This document shows, one piece after another, positions 45,547 through 56,956 of a stretch of 64,000 nucleotides of DNA. The translations under genes and the position numbers were made by a program. The DNA is from Comamonas sp. KCTC 72670 (GTDB lineage Bacteria > Myxococcota > Myxococcia > Myxococcales > Myxococcaceae). How positions within the stretch are numbered: position 1 is the first letter of the stretch; every line of letters starts with the position of its first letter. The notes below the pieces were generated by a model. It was not told the DNA's origin, did not search any database, and worked only from the letters and a program-made list of their open reading frames with translations. The DNA lies in the NCBI GenBank assembly GCA_014656495.1, contig BNCN01000007.1:455575-519574 (forward strand), in the 5' to 3' direction.

Positions 45547-45774
45547 ATGAAGAACGCGCAGGGACAGGGACAGCACTTGGACCCCGTATGTGGGAAGGCC
45601 TTGGACACACCCGAGGGCCGCCCCACCGCCGAGTACAAGAAGCGGCGGTACTTCTTCTGCTCGGAGCGCTGCCGCCACGCCTTCGAGAAGCAGGCGGAGC
45701 GCTTCCGCTTCAACGAGCTGGCCCGCGTCGGTGCGCTGATGACGCCGGGCCGCGTCCGCTGGGGAATCGCCTGA
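45547..45774 (+). CDS. YHS-domain protein
   Basis: The 75-residue protein consists of a YHS domain: LDPVCGKALDTPEG followed by YFFCSERCRHAFEKQAERF. The Cys residues probably bind a metal ion. ATG 45547 with GGGAGG upstream was preferred over the longer frame. It converges on recJ with 9 nt between stops, and both stop codons lie in one hairpin. Confidence 0.85.
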   Translation: MKNAQGQGQHLDPVCGKALDTPEGRPTAEYKKRRYFFCSERCRHAFEKQAERFRFNELARVGALMTPGRVRWGIA

Positions 45775-45790
45775 GGGAAGGCCTCAGGCG
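45768..45790. terminator. Compact bidirectional hairpin containing two stop codons
   Basis: CGCCTGAGG (45768-45776) and CCTCAGGCG (45782-45790) form a 9-bp stem with a 5-nt loop. The TGA of the YHS gene lies in one arm and the TGA of recJ (antisense TCA) in the other, so one hairpin closes both genes. Confidence 0.5.
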
Positions 45791-47505
45791 GCCACGCGCA
45801 AGTCCTTGAGCCGCAGCGACAGCTTGCGCTGGCCCCGGAAGGTGTCGAACCCCGCCTGGAAGGCCAGGTCCACCGGTCCTTCCACGAGCGGGGCACGGTC
45901 CGCCATGTTGAAGCCAATGGCGTCCAGCTCCGGCGCGTCCGCCAGGGCCAGCTTCAAGTGGCCATGGCCGTTGCCCGACTTGGGCGGCAGCACCCTCGGC
46001 CGCGCCACCTGCCGGCGCAGCACCAGCACGGGCTCCGGGTTGCCCTGACCGAAGGGTCCCAGCCGCTGGAGTGACTCCACCGCGCTCGCATCCAGCTCGC
46101 TCGGATTCACCACCGCGTCCACGCGGCACCGGGGGATGAGGTCCTCCGGGGACAGCCGCTGGGCGGCGATCTTCTCGAAGGCCTCCCGGAAGGCCGGCAG
46201 GCGGTCCGCGTCGATGGTGAGCCCCGCGGCATGTTTGTGCCCACCGAAGCGCGTCAACATCTCCGCGCAGCCGCTGAGCGCGTCGTGCAGGTGGAAGGCC
46301 TCGATGCTGCGCGCCGAGCCCTTCCCCACCCCGTCCTTGACGCCCACCATGACGGTGGGCCGGTAGAAGCGCTCCACCACGCGCGAGGCCACGATGCCGA
46401 TGACGCCCGGGTGCCAGCCCTCGTCGTAGAGCACGAGCCCGCGCGCGTCCTTGAGCGACTCGGCCTGCTCCAGCGCCTGCGTGAGGATGCTGCTCTCGAT
46501 GCTCTGGCGCTCCGCGTTCGCCCGGTCCAACACGCCCGCCAGCGAGCGCGCCGTCTCCGGCGACTCCGAGCACAGCAGTTGGAGCCCCAGCGACGCGTCA
46601 TGCAGCCGGCCCGCGGCGTTGATGCGGGGCCCCAGGCGGAAGCCCACCTGGCCCGCGGTGACGGACGCGTCCGGGTCCATGCCCGCCACTTCCTTCAGGG
46701 CGCGCACGCCGGGACGACGGCCCGCGCTGAGCTCCTGGAGGCCGTGCGACACGAGGATGCGGTTGGCGCCGGTGAGCGGCACCACGTCCGCCACGGTGGC
46801 CAGCGCCACCAGGTCCATCATCGTCCGGAGGTTGGGCTCCTTGCGGGTGGCGAAGAAGCCCTCGTCCCGCAGGCGCTTGCGCAGGCCCATGCAGAAGTTG
46901 AAGGCCACGCCCGCGGCGCACAGCGCCTTCGTCGGGTACTCACAGCCCGGCTGGTGCGGGTTCAACACCGCCACCGCGGGCGGCAGCGTGGGCGGCACGG
47001 TGTGGTGGTCCACCACCAGCACGTCCAGGCCCAGCTCCTTCGCGCGGGTGATCTCCGCCACGGACGTGATGCCGCAGTCGAGCGTCACCAGCACCCGCGT
47101 CCCCTCCGCGGCGATGCGCTCCACGGCGCCGACGTTGAGGCCGTAGCCCTCATCCAACCGGTGGGGGATGTACGTGGCGGGCGGGACGCCCAACTCCTTG
47201 AGGAAGAGGTACAGCAGCGACGTGGAGCAGACCCCGTCCACGTCGTAGTCGCCGTAGAGCGTCACCTTCTCCCGCGAGCGAATCGCCCGGGCGAGACGGT
47301 CCACCGCCGCCGGCATGCCCTTCATCCGGAACGGGTCCGGAAGGTCCGCGAGCCGATCGGACAGGAACGCCGACGCGGACTCGGGCGTGCGGTAGCCGCG
47401 GTGCAGGAGCACCCGCGCCGCGAGCGGATGAAGCGACAGCTCCCCGGACAGGGACGCCACTTCCTGCTCGACCACATCTGGAAGCAACCACCGCACGCTC
47501 GACAC
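45784..47505 (-). CDS. recJ: Single-stranded-DNA-specific exonuclease RecJ
   Basis: The 573-residue DHH-family exonuclease carries LYGDYDVDGVCSTSLLY, LVTLDCGITSVAE, LVVDHHTVPP and RFGGHKHAAGLTID, i.e. motifs I-IV of RecJ with the metal-binding Asp/His residues intact. It degrades 5'-ended single-stranded DNA in RecF-pathway and mismatch repair. GTG at 47505 is the start used; a second GTG at 47496 is also served by the GGAGG sequence. It is divergent from an outer-membrane protein gene. Confidence 0.97.
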   Translation of the reverse strand: MSSVRWLLPDVVEQEVASLSGELSLHPLAARVLLHRGYRTPESASAFLSDRLADLPDPFRMKGMPAAVDRLARAIRSREKVTLYGDYDVDGVCSTSLLYLFLKELGVPPATYIPHRLDEGYGLNVGAVERIAAEGTRVLVTLDCGITSVAEITRAKELGLDVLVVDHHTVPPTLPPAVAVLNPHQPGCEYPTKALCAAGVAFNFCMGLRKRLRDEGFFATRKEPNLRTMMDLVALATVADVVPLTGANRILVSHGLQELSAGRRPGVRALKEVAGMDPDASVTAGQVGFRLGPRINAAGRLHDASLGLQLLCSESPETARSLAGVLDRANAERQSIESSILTQALEQAESLKDARGLVLYDEGWHPGVIGIVASRVVERFYRPTVMVGVKDGVGKGSARSIEAFHLHDALSGCAEMLTRFGGHKHAAGLTIDADRLPAFREAFEKIAAQRLSPEDLIPRCRVDAVVNPSELDASAVESLQRLGPFGQGNPEPVLVLRRQVARPRVLPPKSGNGHGHLKLALADAPELDAIGFNMADRAPLVEGPVDLAFQAGFDTFRGQRKLSLRLKDLRVAA

Positions 47506-47568
47506 GCCTCCTCGCCTTCTCCCAGAGGGACGTTGGCGGGATGAATTGGCTACGAAGTCGACAGTACC

Positions 47569-47580
47569 TCAGACGTCTGA
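47569..47580. promoter_or_regulatory. 12-bp perfect palindrome in the recJ upstream region
   Basis: TCAGACGTCTGA is a perfect dyad with no spacer, centred 70 nt upstream of recJ and 150 nt before the divergent barrel gene. It could be an operator, but no known regulator was matched. No convincing hexamers were seen in the 219-nt gap. Confidence 0.3.
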
Positions 47581-47724
47581 CCAGAACAGTCCAACCTTGA
47601 GCACGACACTTCCCCTCCTGCACGGGCGTTCAGACAGGCGCACGCCTGGTGGCTCGCCGCTTCACGCACGGTCGGCCGCCCATGTGCAGTTTCAAACGCA
47701 CACCCGATGACAGAGAGGTCGAGC

Positions 47725-48330
47725 ATGCAACCAAGAGGCATCCGGGCCGCCGCGCTGGCCCTCGCAGTCGCCACGGTGGGCACCGCGGGCACCGCCGCCG
47801 CGCAGGAGCGGCGTGAGGGCAAGCGCGGAGACTTGAACGTGTTCCTCCGCGGCGGACTGGGCGACTACACCGGCAACCTGGGTGACCTGACCCGCACGGG
47901 GCCCGCGTGGGGCGTCACCCTCAACGTCCAGCCCACCACCTTTCTTGGCTTTGAAGTCGGCTACGAGGGCTCGCGCAACGGCCTCACCGACAGCCGCTTG
48001 TTGGAGAACCCCGCGCTCGTGCGACAGGGCGGCAGCGCGCTGCTGAAGGTGTCACCGCCCTTCCTCACCGCGGTCCGCCCCTTCGTGGGCGCGGGGCTGG
48101 GCGTCACCTACTTCGACATCCGCGGCAGCGTGCTCGACGGCCTCTACCAGTCGGACACCGTGCCCGAGGTGCCGCTGGCCGCGGGCATCGAGTTCAACCG
48201 CGGCGCGCTCACCGCCGGCCTGCGCACCACGTACCGCGTCCTCTTGAGCGAAGGCTGGGCGGACGGCGCCGTGGAGGACGCTGGCGGCGGCCTGCTGGAC
48301 GCCTCGTTCACCCTGGGCGCCCGCTTCTGA
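47725..48330 (+). CDS. Outer-membrane beta-barrel protein
   Basis: The 201-residue product has a signal peptide (IRAAALALAVATVGTAGTAAA) and a small barrel with strand-like repeats (GVTLNVQPTTFLGFEVGYEG, VRPFVGAGLGVTYFDI). It ends in Phe as barrel-assembly signals do. ATG 47725, with AGAGG six bases upstream, was chosen over ATG 47707. It is followed by a bidirectional terminator. Confidence 0.75.
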   Translation: MQPRGIRAAALALAVATVGTAGTAAAQERREGKRGDLNVFLRGGLGDYTGNLGDLTRTGPAWGVTLNVQPTTFLGFEVGYEGSRNGLTDSRLLENPALVRQGGSALLKVSPPFLTAVRPFVGAGLGVTYFDIRGSVLDGLYQSDTVPEVPLAAGIEFNRGALTAGLRTTYRVLLSEGWADGAVEDAGGGLLDASFTLGARF

Positions 48331-48350
48331 GCGCCACCCGCCAGAAACAC

Positions 48351-48387
48351 CGAGGGCCCTGCTTCCCGTGAAGGAAGAGGGCCCTCG
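48351..48387. terminator. Bidirectional terminator hairpin
   Basis: CGAGGGCCCT (48351-48360) and AGGGCCCTCG (48378-48387) form a 10-bp stem, extended inside by CTTCC/GGAAG. It lies between the convergent barrel and secF genes. Confidence 0.65.
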
Positions 48388-48408
48388 TGCGCGGCAGGTG
48401 CGCAGAGG

Positions 48409-49587
48409 CTACGCGACCTTCGGATGCTGCTGATCGATGTTGCCGCCCGACCGCTCACGGGCTTCCTTCGCCGCGGCGCGCTCGTCCAGCCAGATGGTCA
48501 GCGGGCTGGCGATGTAGATGGTGGAGTACACACCCACCACGATGCCGACCAGCATCGCCATGGCGAAGTCGAAGATTTCGCCCACGCCGAAGATGAGCAG
48601 ACCGATGAGCGACAGCGCCGTGGTGCCGGACGTGAGGATGGTGCGGCCCAGCGTGTCGTTGATGGCGATGTTGATGACCTCCGCGAAGGGCTTGCCCTTG
48701 AACTTGGCCATGTCCTCACGGATGCGGTCGTAGATGACGATGGTGTCGTTCACCGAGTAGCCCACCACCGTCAGCAGCGCGGCGATGGCCGTCAGGTTGA
48801 ACTCGCGCCGGGTCACCAGGTAGTAGCCCGCCACCATGATGACGTCGTGGACCATGGCCAGGAGCGCGCCGGGGCCGAACTTGAAGTCGAACCGGAACGC
48901 CACGTAGATGAGGATGGCGACCATGGAGTACAGCAGCGCCATGATGCCGCGGTTGCGCAGCTGCTTGCCCACCTGCGGCCCCACGTAGTCCACGCGGCGC
49001 TGCTCGAAGTCCGGCTTCTCCAGGCCCTGGCCCAGCGCCGCGAACACGCGGTCCGCCATGCCGCTGGCCACCACCTGGTAGTCGAAGCCCGTGCCGCCCT
49101 GGGCCTCACCCAGCTCGCGCACTTCCTGCACGCCAATCCCGGCGTTCTCGACGGCGTTCTTCACGGCGTCGGTCGGAAGCTCCTGCCCGGCGCGGAAGCG
49201 GACGATGCCGTTGGGCAGGTCCACGTACACGTTGCGCACGTTGCCGAGCGCCTCGAGCGCGGCCTTCGCCTTCGCGCCGCTCTCCTCGTTCAGCTGCGTG
49301 ACGCCGCCCATGCGCAGCAGGAAGGTGTTCTCCTCCGCCGCGCCGATGTTCTGCACGCTGACGTCCGGCAGGCCACCCTTCTCCGCGCGCTCACGCACCT
49401 CCTCGGCGGTGATGGGGTGGTCGAACTTCACCTCGACCACCGTGCCGCCCGCGAAGTCCACGCCGAAGTTGAACCCGAAGGCGGCGATGCCAACGATGAT
49501 CGCCAGGTTCAGCAGCGTGGAGAGGAACAGCGCGGGCTTGCGCTTGCTGATGAAGTCGATGTTCGTCTTGTTCTTGAGAATCTGCAT
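48409..49587 (-). CDS. secF: Protein translocase subunit SecF
   Basis: The 392-residue protein has an N-terminal membrane helix, a periplasmic P1-like domain and five further membrane segments, including YSVNDTIVIYDRIREDM and TLGRTILTSGTTALSLIGLL. Its first signature is FGFNFGVDFAGGTVVEVKFD. It forms the SecDF membrane-potential-driven motor that pulls secreted chains through SecYEG. It follows secD with a 23-nt gap. The C-terminus carries a short charged tail. Confidence 0.97.
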   Translation of the reverse strand: MQILKNKTNIDFISKRKPALFLSTLLNLAIIVGIAAFGFNFGVDFAGGTVVEVKFDHPITAEEVRERAEKGGLPDVSVQNIGAAEENTFLLRMGGVTQLNEESGAKAKAALEALGNVRNVYVDLPNGIVRFRAGQELPTDAVKNAVENAGIGVQEVRELGEAQGGTGFDYQVVASGMADRVFAALGQGLEKPDFEQRRVDYVGPQVGKQLRNRGIMALLYSMVAILIYVAFRFDFKFGPGALLAMVHDVIMVAGYYLVTRREFNLTAIAALLTVVGYSVNDTIVIYDRIREDMAKFKGKPFAEVINIAINDTLGRTILTSGTTALSLIGLLIFGVGEIFDFAMAMLVGIVVGVYSTIYIASPLTIWLDERAAAKEARERSGGNIDQQHPKVA

Positions 49588-49610
49588 GACGGTTCCCGGA
49601 CTCCGGCCGG

Positions 49611-51383
49611 TCAGACGGAGACGACCTTCGCGTTACGACCGTGGACGAAGTAGGTCATGATGACTCGCGTCACCGTGATGGACGTGAACAGCGACGCCAG
49701 CAGGCCGATGATGAGCGTGGTGGCGAAGCCCCGCACCGGGCCCGTTCCCGTGAAGAAGAGGATGAACGCGGAGATGAGCGCCGTCACGTGGGAGTCGAAG
49801 ATGGTCCAGAAGGCCCGGTCGTAGCCCTGGTCCACCGCCGCCCGGGCCGTCTTGCCGTGGCCCAGCTCCTCGCGGATGCGCTCGTTGATGAGCACGTTGG
49901 CATCCACCGCCACGCCCAGGGTCAGCACGAAGCCGGCGATGCCCGGCAGCGTCAGCGTGGCGTTGAAGAAGGCCAGGCCGGCGAGGATGAGCAGGCCGTT
50001 CAGCACCAGCGCGACGTCCGCGATGAGGCCGGAGGCCTTGTAGTAGATGGCCATGAAGAGGATGACCAGGCCCAGGCCCAGCACCGCGGCCAGGCCACCC
50101 TTCTTGATGAGCTCGTCACCCAGGCTCGCGCCCACCTGACGGATCTCACCGACGGTCACCGGGGCCGGCAGCGCGCCCGCCTTCAGCACCAGCGCCAGCG
50201 TCTGCGCCTCGCCCAGCCACTCCTCGAAGGTGCGGCCACCCATGCGGCCCATGGTGATGCGGGCCGAGCCGCCGCTGATCTTCTCGTTGATGTTCGGCGC
50301 CGTCTGGACGTTGTCGTCCAGCACGATGGCCATCCGGCGGCCCACGCCGGCCTCGGTCAGGCGCTCGAACTCACGCGCGCCGGCCGGGTCGAAGGAGATG
50401 TTCACCTCGGGCTCGTTGAGCTGGCTGATGTTCGCGTCCGCGCCCGCCAGGCTCTCGCCGGTCAGCGGCACGTTCCGGTCCAGCAGGTAGGAGCGGTACG
50501 AGGTGCACTCGTTCTTCTTCACCGGGTTGGCGATGCACTCGGTGAGCACCACGCGGTTCTCCGGCACCTTGTCCTTGGTGTACTCGGTGATGGCCTCGCG
50601 CGTGGGGGCCTGGAGCTGCGGGAAGCCTCCCTCGGTGGTCAGCGTGATGTTGCTGCCAGCCGGCGGCGGCGTCGCCTGCAGCAACTGCGCGAAGAACTGG
50701 GGATTGGAGTCATCCACCATCCGGAACTCGAGCTGCGCGGTGGTCCCCACCAGCTCCTTGGCCTGCTCCGGGTTGCTGCGGCCGGGCAGCGAAATCTGGA
50801 TGGAGTCGGAGCCGAGCTTGCGCACGTCGACTTCCGCCACGCCCCACTTGTCGATGCGGCGGCGGATGACGAGCATCGCCTGGTCCACGGCTTCCGTGCG
50901 GAAGACATTGGCCTGGTTCTCGTCCTGCACCAGCACCAGCGAGCCGCCGCTGCGGCTGACTTCCTTGAAGTCGGTGAAGGTGGCCAGGACCTCCTTCTGG
51001 ATGGCGTCCATCGTCGCCGGGTCCTTGGCCGTCAGGGTGACCTCGAGCCGCTCCGGGTCCGTGTCCGCCGTCACCTCGCCCAGCTTCTTGTCATTGACGT
51101 AATTGACAATCTGCTGTGCGCGGCGCTCGGTCCGCTTCTGGAGCGCCGTCTTGGTGTCCACCCGCATCACCATGTGGATGCCGCCCTGGAGGTCCAGCCC
51201 CAGGTTCAGGCGGTACTTCGCGGGAGGCGCCCAGGCCGGCATCCGCTCCTCGAGCACGGCCAGGTTGTTGCGCTGGTCACGGTCGAGGACGACGAGCGAA
51301 TAGTAGGTCGGGATGAGGAACCAGATGCACCCCAACGTCACCGCGACAATCAAACCGAACTTCCACCACCAGCCGCGGTCCAT
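49611..51383 (-). CDS. secD: Protein translocase subunit SecD
   Basis: The 590-residue protein has an N-terminal helix and LGLDLQGGIHMVMRVD. A large periplasmic domain follows (IRRRIDKWGVAEVDVRKLG, IQISLPGRSNPEQA), then the C-terminal membrane block with GFVLTLGVAVDANVLINERI, containing the conserved Asp of the proton path. ATG overlaps the yajC stop by one base (TAATG), so the three genes are one operon. Confidence 0.97.
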   Translation of the reverse strand: MDRGWWWKFGLIVAVTLGCIWFLIPTYYSLVVLDRDQRNNLAVLEERMPAWAPPAKYRLNLGLDLQGGIHMVMRVDTKTALQKRTERRAQQIVNYVNDKKLGEVTADTDPERLEVTLTAKDPATMDAIQKEVLATFTDFKEVSRSGGSLVLVQDENQANVFRTEAVDQAMLVIRRRIDKWGVAEVDVRKLGSDSIQISLPGRSNPEQAKELVGTTAQLEFRMVDDSNPQFFAQLLQATPPPAGSNITLTTEGGFPQLQAPTREAITEYTKDKVPENRVVLTECIANPVKKNECTSYRSYLLDRNVPLTGESLAGADANISQLNEPEVNISFDPAGAREFERLTEAGVGRRMAIVLDDNVQTAPNINEKISGGSARITMGRMGGRTFEEWLGEAQTLALVLKAGALPAPVTVGEIRQVGASLGDELIKKGGLAAVLGLGLVILFMAIYYKASGLIADVALVLNGLLILAGLAFFNATLTLPGIAGFVLTLGVAVDANVLINERIREELGHGKTARAAVDQGYDRAFWTIFDSHVTALISAFILFFTGTGPVRGFATTLIIGLLASLFTSITVTRVIMTYFVHGRNAKVVSV

Positions 51384-51742
51384 TACTTCTCCTCCTTCTT
51401 CTTCTCGTCGGTCGCCGTCGCGGTGGCCGCGGGCGTGCCTTCCGGCACCCCGCCCTTCGCGCTGATGGCCGTCTTGAGCACGCGGATGCGCACGCCGCTG
51501 GAGACCTCCAGCGTCACGGTGCGGTCCTCCACGAGGTGGATCTTCCCGAGGATGCCCCCGGACGTGACGACCTCATCGCCCTTCTTCAGCGCCGACAGGA
51601 GCGAACGGTGCTCCTTCAGCTGCTTCTGCTGCGGGCGAATCATGACGAAGTACATGATGCCCACGAGGACGACCAGGAAGCCCAGGGTGCCCAGCGGATT
51701 GCCCCCGCCAGCCTGCGCCAGAATCAAAAAGCTCTCAGCCAC
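51383..51742 (-). CDS. yajC: Preprotein translocase subunit YajC
   Basis: The 119-residue protein has one membrane segment (NPLGTLGFLVVLVGIMYFVM), the IRPQQKQLKEHR motif and the KKGDEVVTSGGILGKIHLVE domain typical of YajC. The C-terminus is Lys/Glu-rich. GTG 51742 is used, with a weak ribosome site. It is co-transcribed with secD and secF, which follow it. Confidence 0.96.
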   Translation of the reverse strand: MAESFLILAQAGGGNPLGTLGFLVVLVGIMYFVMIRPQQKQLKEHRSLLSALKKGDEVVTSGGILGKIHLVEDRTVTLEVSSGVRIRVLKTAISAKGGVPEGTPAATATATDEKKKEEK

Positions 51743-51863
51743 ACACTGCCTCGTCGGTTGAGGAAAGCTTGGGATGGGAGGCCCCCCATTTTGGCTGAGG
51801 ACCGCATCCGAAAGGGGGCCCTCTTAGCAAGGGGGGCCCATGTGAGCAAGTGAACGCGGGAAG

Positions 51864-51884
51864 CCGGGCAATCCATCTGCCCGG
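51864..51884 (-). terminator. Hairpin after tgt
   Basis: CCGGGCA (51864-51870) pairs with TGCCCGG (51878-51884) around a 7-nt loop. The stem begins directly at the tgt stop codon. Confidence 0.45.
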
Positions 51885-54178
<2,294 letters not shown>

Positions 54179-54239
54179 GGGGTTGGCGCTTGTAGCAGCC
54201 CCCACGCCGTCGCGGAAAGCGCGCCGGACACGGGGGGCG

Positions 54240-55346
54240 TCAGTAGAGCTGCTGCAGCTCGGCTCCGGGGTAGTAGTGGGAGAGGATCTCCCGGTACTCC
54301 CGGCCCTTGTCGGCGAGCGCCTTGGCGCCCCACTGACACAGGCCGGCTCCGTGGCCGTAGCCGCGACCGGTGAACACGTAGCCGCGCTCGGTGCGTTCCA
54401 CGTCGAAGTCCAGGCTCTTGAGGCGCGTGTAGCCGAGCTTCCGCCGCAGCTCCACCCCGTCCAAGGACGCCCCATCCCCCAGCGTGACGCGGGTCACCCG
54501 GTTCGTCCGCGTGCGAGCGGCCACCTTCAGGCCCTGCGCCGGGTGGCGGAGCGCCGCCTTGATGTCCGCGTCGGAGAGCGTCGCCGTCCAGCGGCTGGCG
54601 GGCAGCTTGCCGCAGGGGCAGTCGACGGGCCGCAGGTACGGGAGGCTCCGCTGCAGGGCGTCGAACCCCGACTCGGTCCGGCCGCCACACGAGGCATGGA
54701 AGTAGGCTTCGATGGGCGCCAGCTCATAGGTGAGCACCTGCCCCCGGGTGGCCTCCACCGCGGCGCGGGTGCGCGGGTCCTCGCGGTTGACGCCGCCGTA
54801 CACCTGGTGGAGCACGCTGCTGCCCAGGTGGAAGTCGTTGCTGTACGCGTCCAGCTTCTTCTGGAGCGCATAGGTCCGGGCCGCCACGGCCTGGGCCTTG
54901 AGCGCCTCCACCGGAAAGGAGACGGGCATCTCGCTGCCCAGCACGGCGGCGAGGTAGTCCTCGAGCGGAATGACGTTGATGAGCTGGAGGCTGTTGCGGT
55001 GGTGCGCGCGCACCACCACGTCCCCGCGCACCTGCGCCGCGCCCGCCTTGAGCGGCTCGGTGCCGGGCGCCGCGGAGTCGTCCGACATGCCCGCGCGGAA
55101 GCGGACGGAGTCGCCCTCCACGAGCGCGCCGTTGACCTCCAGCCGTCCGCCCTTGCGGCGGATGAGGGCCTGCCCGGACGCGACGGGGGTGAAGGTCGCC
55201 TCTTCGCTGTCGGGGCCGGACACGAGCCCCTTGCCGCTGACCCGCACCTCACTCCCCGTGTCCTCGATGGCGATGCGCAGGGTCTCCACGGCGAGCGCGC
55301 CCAGCGGCGCCAGCAGGAGCAGGACGAGTGCAACAGGTCGCAACAT
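54240..55346 (-). CDS. SpoIID/LytB-domain protein
   Basis: The 368-residue protein has a signal peptide (LRPVALVLLLLAPLGALA). A long SpoIID domain follows: LINVIPLEDYLAAVLGSEMP, AVAARTYALQKK, HQVYGGVNREDPRT and YFHASCGGRTES. The C-terminal GRGYGHGAGLCQWGAKALAD segment completes it. SpoIID proteins are lytic transglycosylases that cut peptidoglycan strands. In this organism it may act in cell division or spore development. It is the gene upstream of queA on the same strand. Confidence 0.93.
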   Translation of the reverse strand: MLRPVALVLLLLAPLGALAVETLRIAIEDTGSEVRVSGKGLVSGPDSEEATFTPVASGQALIRRKGGRLEVNGALVEGDSVRFRAGMSDDSAAPGTEPLKAGAAQVRGDVVVRAHHRNSLQLINVIPLEDYLAAVLGSEMPVSFPVEALKAQAVAARTYALQKKLDAYSNDFHLGSSVLHQVYGGVNREDPRTRAAVEATRGQVLTYELAPIEAYFHASCGGRTESGFDALQRSLPYLRPVDCPCGKLPASRWTATLSDADIKAALRHPAQGLKVAARTRTNRVTRVTLGDGASLDGVELRRKLGYTRLKSLDFDVERTERGYVFTGRGYGHGAGLCQWGAKALADKGREYREILSHYYPGAELQQLY

Positions 55347-55397
55347 GGGCGGGAAGTCTAGAGGGGCACGCGAGCGCCACAAGAAAACGTCCCGCGG

Positions 55398-55922
55398 ATG
55401 GGCGAGGATGCCGCACCCGTGACGTCCTCTCCTCGCCCCGCCCCCCTGGGCCCGTCCCCCTCCGCCGCCATCGCCACGCTGCGTGAACGGGAGCCCCGGC
55501 CCGCCGCGATGCTCATCCACCGGCTGGTGGAGGGATGGACGCCGGGCGCCTGCGCGACGCACTACGGGACCTCGCCCCAGGCCTTCTCCGTGCTGCTGCT
55601 GCGCGCGGGCCTGCTCCTGGCCCGCCAGCGAGGACGCGCCCCCCAGGAGCCCGCCAGCGAGGACGAGGAAGCCGCCTGGGCGCGAATGCTCACGAACGCC
55701 CTGGAGCGCCAGGACGCCAGGCTGCCTGTCGCGCTGGTCCCCGTGGTGGAAGCGTGCCGCGAACTCCAAGCGATGGCGCCGCAGGTGGCCACGGAGCTCG
55801 ACGCCGCGGAGCGAGCGGACCGCGGCACGCCGCGACACCAACGCGAGGAGTGGCTGCGGCGGCTCGCGATGGCCGTGCTGCTGGCGTTGACGCTCTGGCT
55901 GTTCCTGTCGAAGCCGGGCTAG
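55398..55922 (+). CDS. Small protein with C-terminal membrane anchor
   Basis: The 174-residue product is mostly helical and Ala/Arg/Glu-rich. It ends in a membrane segment (LAMAVLLALTLWLFLSKPG) with a short tail, the pattern of tail-anchored proteins. ATG 55398 lacks a strong ribosome site, and GTG 55419 is an alternative. It is divergent from the SpoIID-like gene (51 nt). No family was recognised. Confidence 0.6.
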   Translation: MGEDAAPVTSSPRPAPLGPSPSAAIATLREREPRPAAMLIHRLVEGWTPGACATHYGTSPQAFSVLLLRAGLLLARQRGRAPQEPASEDEEAAWARMLTNALERQDARLPVALVPVVEACRELQAMAPQVATELDAAERADRGTPRHQREEWLRRLAMAVLLALTLWLFLSKPG

Positions 55923-56048
55923 ACGACGCCCGAGTCTCCCGCCCAACGTCCACCGGTGCACACGGGCCCGGCGCGTGCCCGCGCCTGGAACTGGAACCGT
56001 CCGGCCGCCGCTGGACGCCGGTGGGCGGGCGCGCCTAAGTCGGAGGCC

Positions 56049-56381
56049 ATGCCCTCCTTCTCTGCCCGCTCGCGGATGCTCCTGGCCTGCGCCCTGCTCG
56101 CGGGCTGCGCCAAGAGCGTGGACACGCGCGTTGCCGGCGGTGACGACGCGGCCATCGACGCGCTGTCGACGCGGCTCGAGGAGCTTCGGGTCCGCGATAC
56201 AGAGGACACCGCGTCCTGCGCGGACCGCTGCGCCCAGGCGACGCGCACCTGTGAGCTGTCCGAGCAGTTGTGCGCGCTCGTGGAGCGAAACCCCGACCGC
56301 GGCGACCTGCCGCCTCACTGCAATCAGGCACGGGAGCAGTGCGCCAGCGCCCGGAATGGCTGCGCACGCTGTGGGGGGTGA
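56049..56381 (+). CDS. Small cysteine-rich lipoprotein
   Basis: The 110-residue protein has a lipoprotein signal (SRMLLACALLAGC). The mature domain has several Cys pairs (CADRCAQATRTC, CALV, HCNQAREQC, GCARC), suggesting disulfides. ATG 56049 has GGAGG only two bases upstream; ATG 56076 is an alternative. No family was recognised. Confidence 0.65.
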   Translation: MPSFSARSRMLLACALLAGCAKSVDTRVAGGDDAAIDALSTRLEELRVRDTEDTASCADRCAQATRTCELSEQLCALVERNPDRGDLPPHCNQAREQCASARNGCARCGG

Positions 56382-56462
56382 CGGTCACCCGTCCGATGCA
56401 CGCGGACAGCCTCCATGGTTAGATGGTCCGGATTCCCACTGTTTCGAACGAGGTCCTCCGTC

Positions 56463-56954
56463 ATGCCCCCCCGCCCTGCCCTGCTCGTGGTCGCCTCGTG
56501 GCTCGCCCTCCCGGGACTGGCCTTCGCCGACCTGACGCCCGAAAAGGTGGCGGAAATCCGCCGTGACGAGGCGCAGGCCCTGTCCAAGGTCAGCGAGGAG
56601 TACGGCAACCGCAAGCCCTCGGAGATGAGCACCGAGGAGCGCCGGGAGGCCGTGGGCAAGGAGCGCGAAGCCTCCTCCGCCGTGTTGGAGAAGCATGGCG
56701 TGTCAGCCAAGGACTTCGCGCGCTACGAAGCGCGGATGTCGCCGGCGGACAACGCGCGGGCGAAGGCGGAGGAGCAGCGGCTGGCGGAGGCCGCCAAGGC
56801 CGCGAAGCAGGCCCCGCCGCCGGTGCAGGAGGAAGTCCACATCCAGCAGGGCTTCAGCGACAAGGACCCGGTGGAGATGGAGGCCACGGAGGGCGCCGGA
56901 CCCACGGTCGAAGTGGGCATCCCCGCCGAGGAAATCCCCGTCCCCGCCGAGTAG
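56463..56954 (+). CDS. Secreted helical protein of unknown function
   Basis: The 163-residue protein has a signal peptide (RPALLVVASWLALPGLAFA) and a charged helical domain (EVAEIRR-like, KEREASSAVLEKHGVS). An acidic, Pro/Glu-rich C-terminus follows. ATG 56463 has GAGG 9 nt upstream. A strong hairpin lies between its stop and the convergent aminomutase gene. No known domain was recognised. Confidence 0.65.
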   Translation: MPPRPALLVVASWLALPGLAFADLTPEKVAEIRRDEAQALSKVSEEYGNRKPSEMSTEERREAVGKEREASSAVLEKHGVSAKDFARYEARMSPADNARAKAEEQRLAEAAKAAKQAPPPVQEEVHIQQGFSDKDPVEMEATEGAGPTVEVGIPAEEIPVPAE

Positions 56955-56956
56955 CC

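Noticed and set aside
54179..54475. Longer queA start upstream of 54178
   Set aside because: It would overlap the SpoIID gene and adds residues not found in QueA proteins.
55347..56318. Leftward extension of the SpoIID-like frame over the divergent small genes
   Set aside because: Signal peptide and family similarity begin at 55346; the extension is antisense to genes with their own signal peptides.
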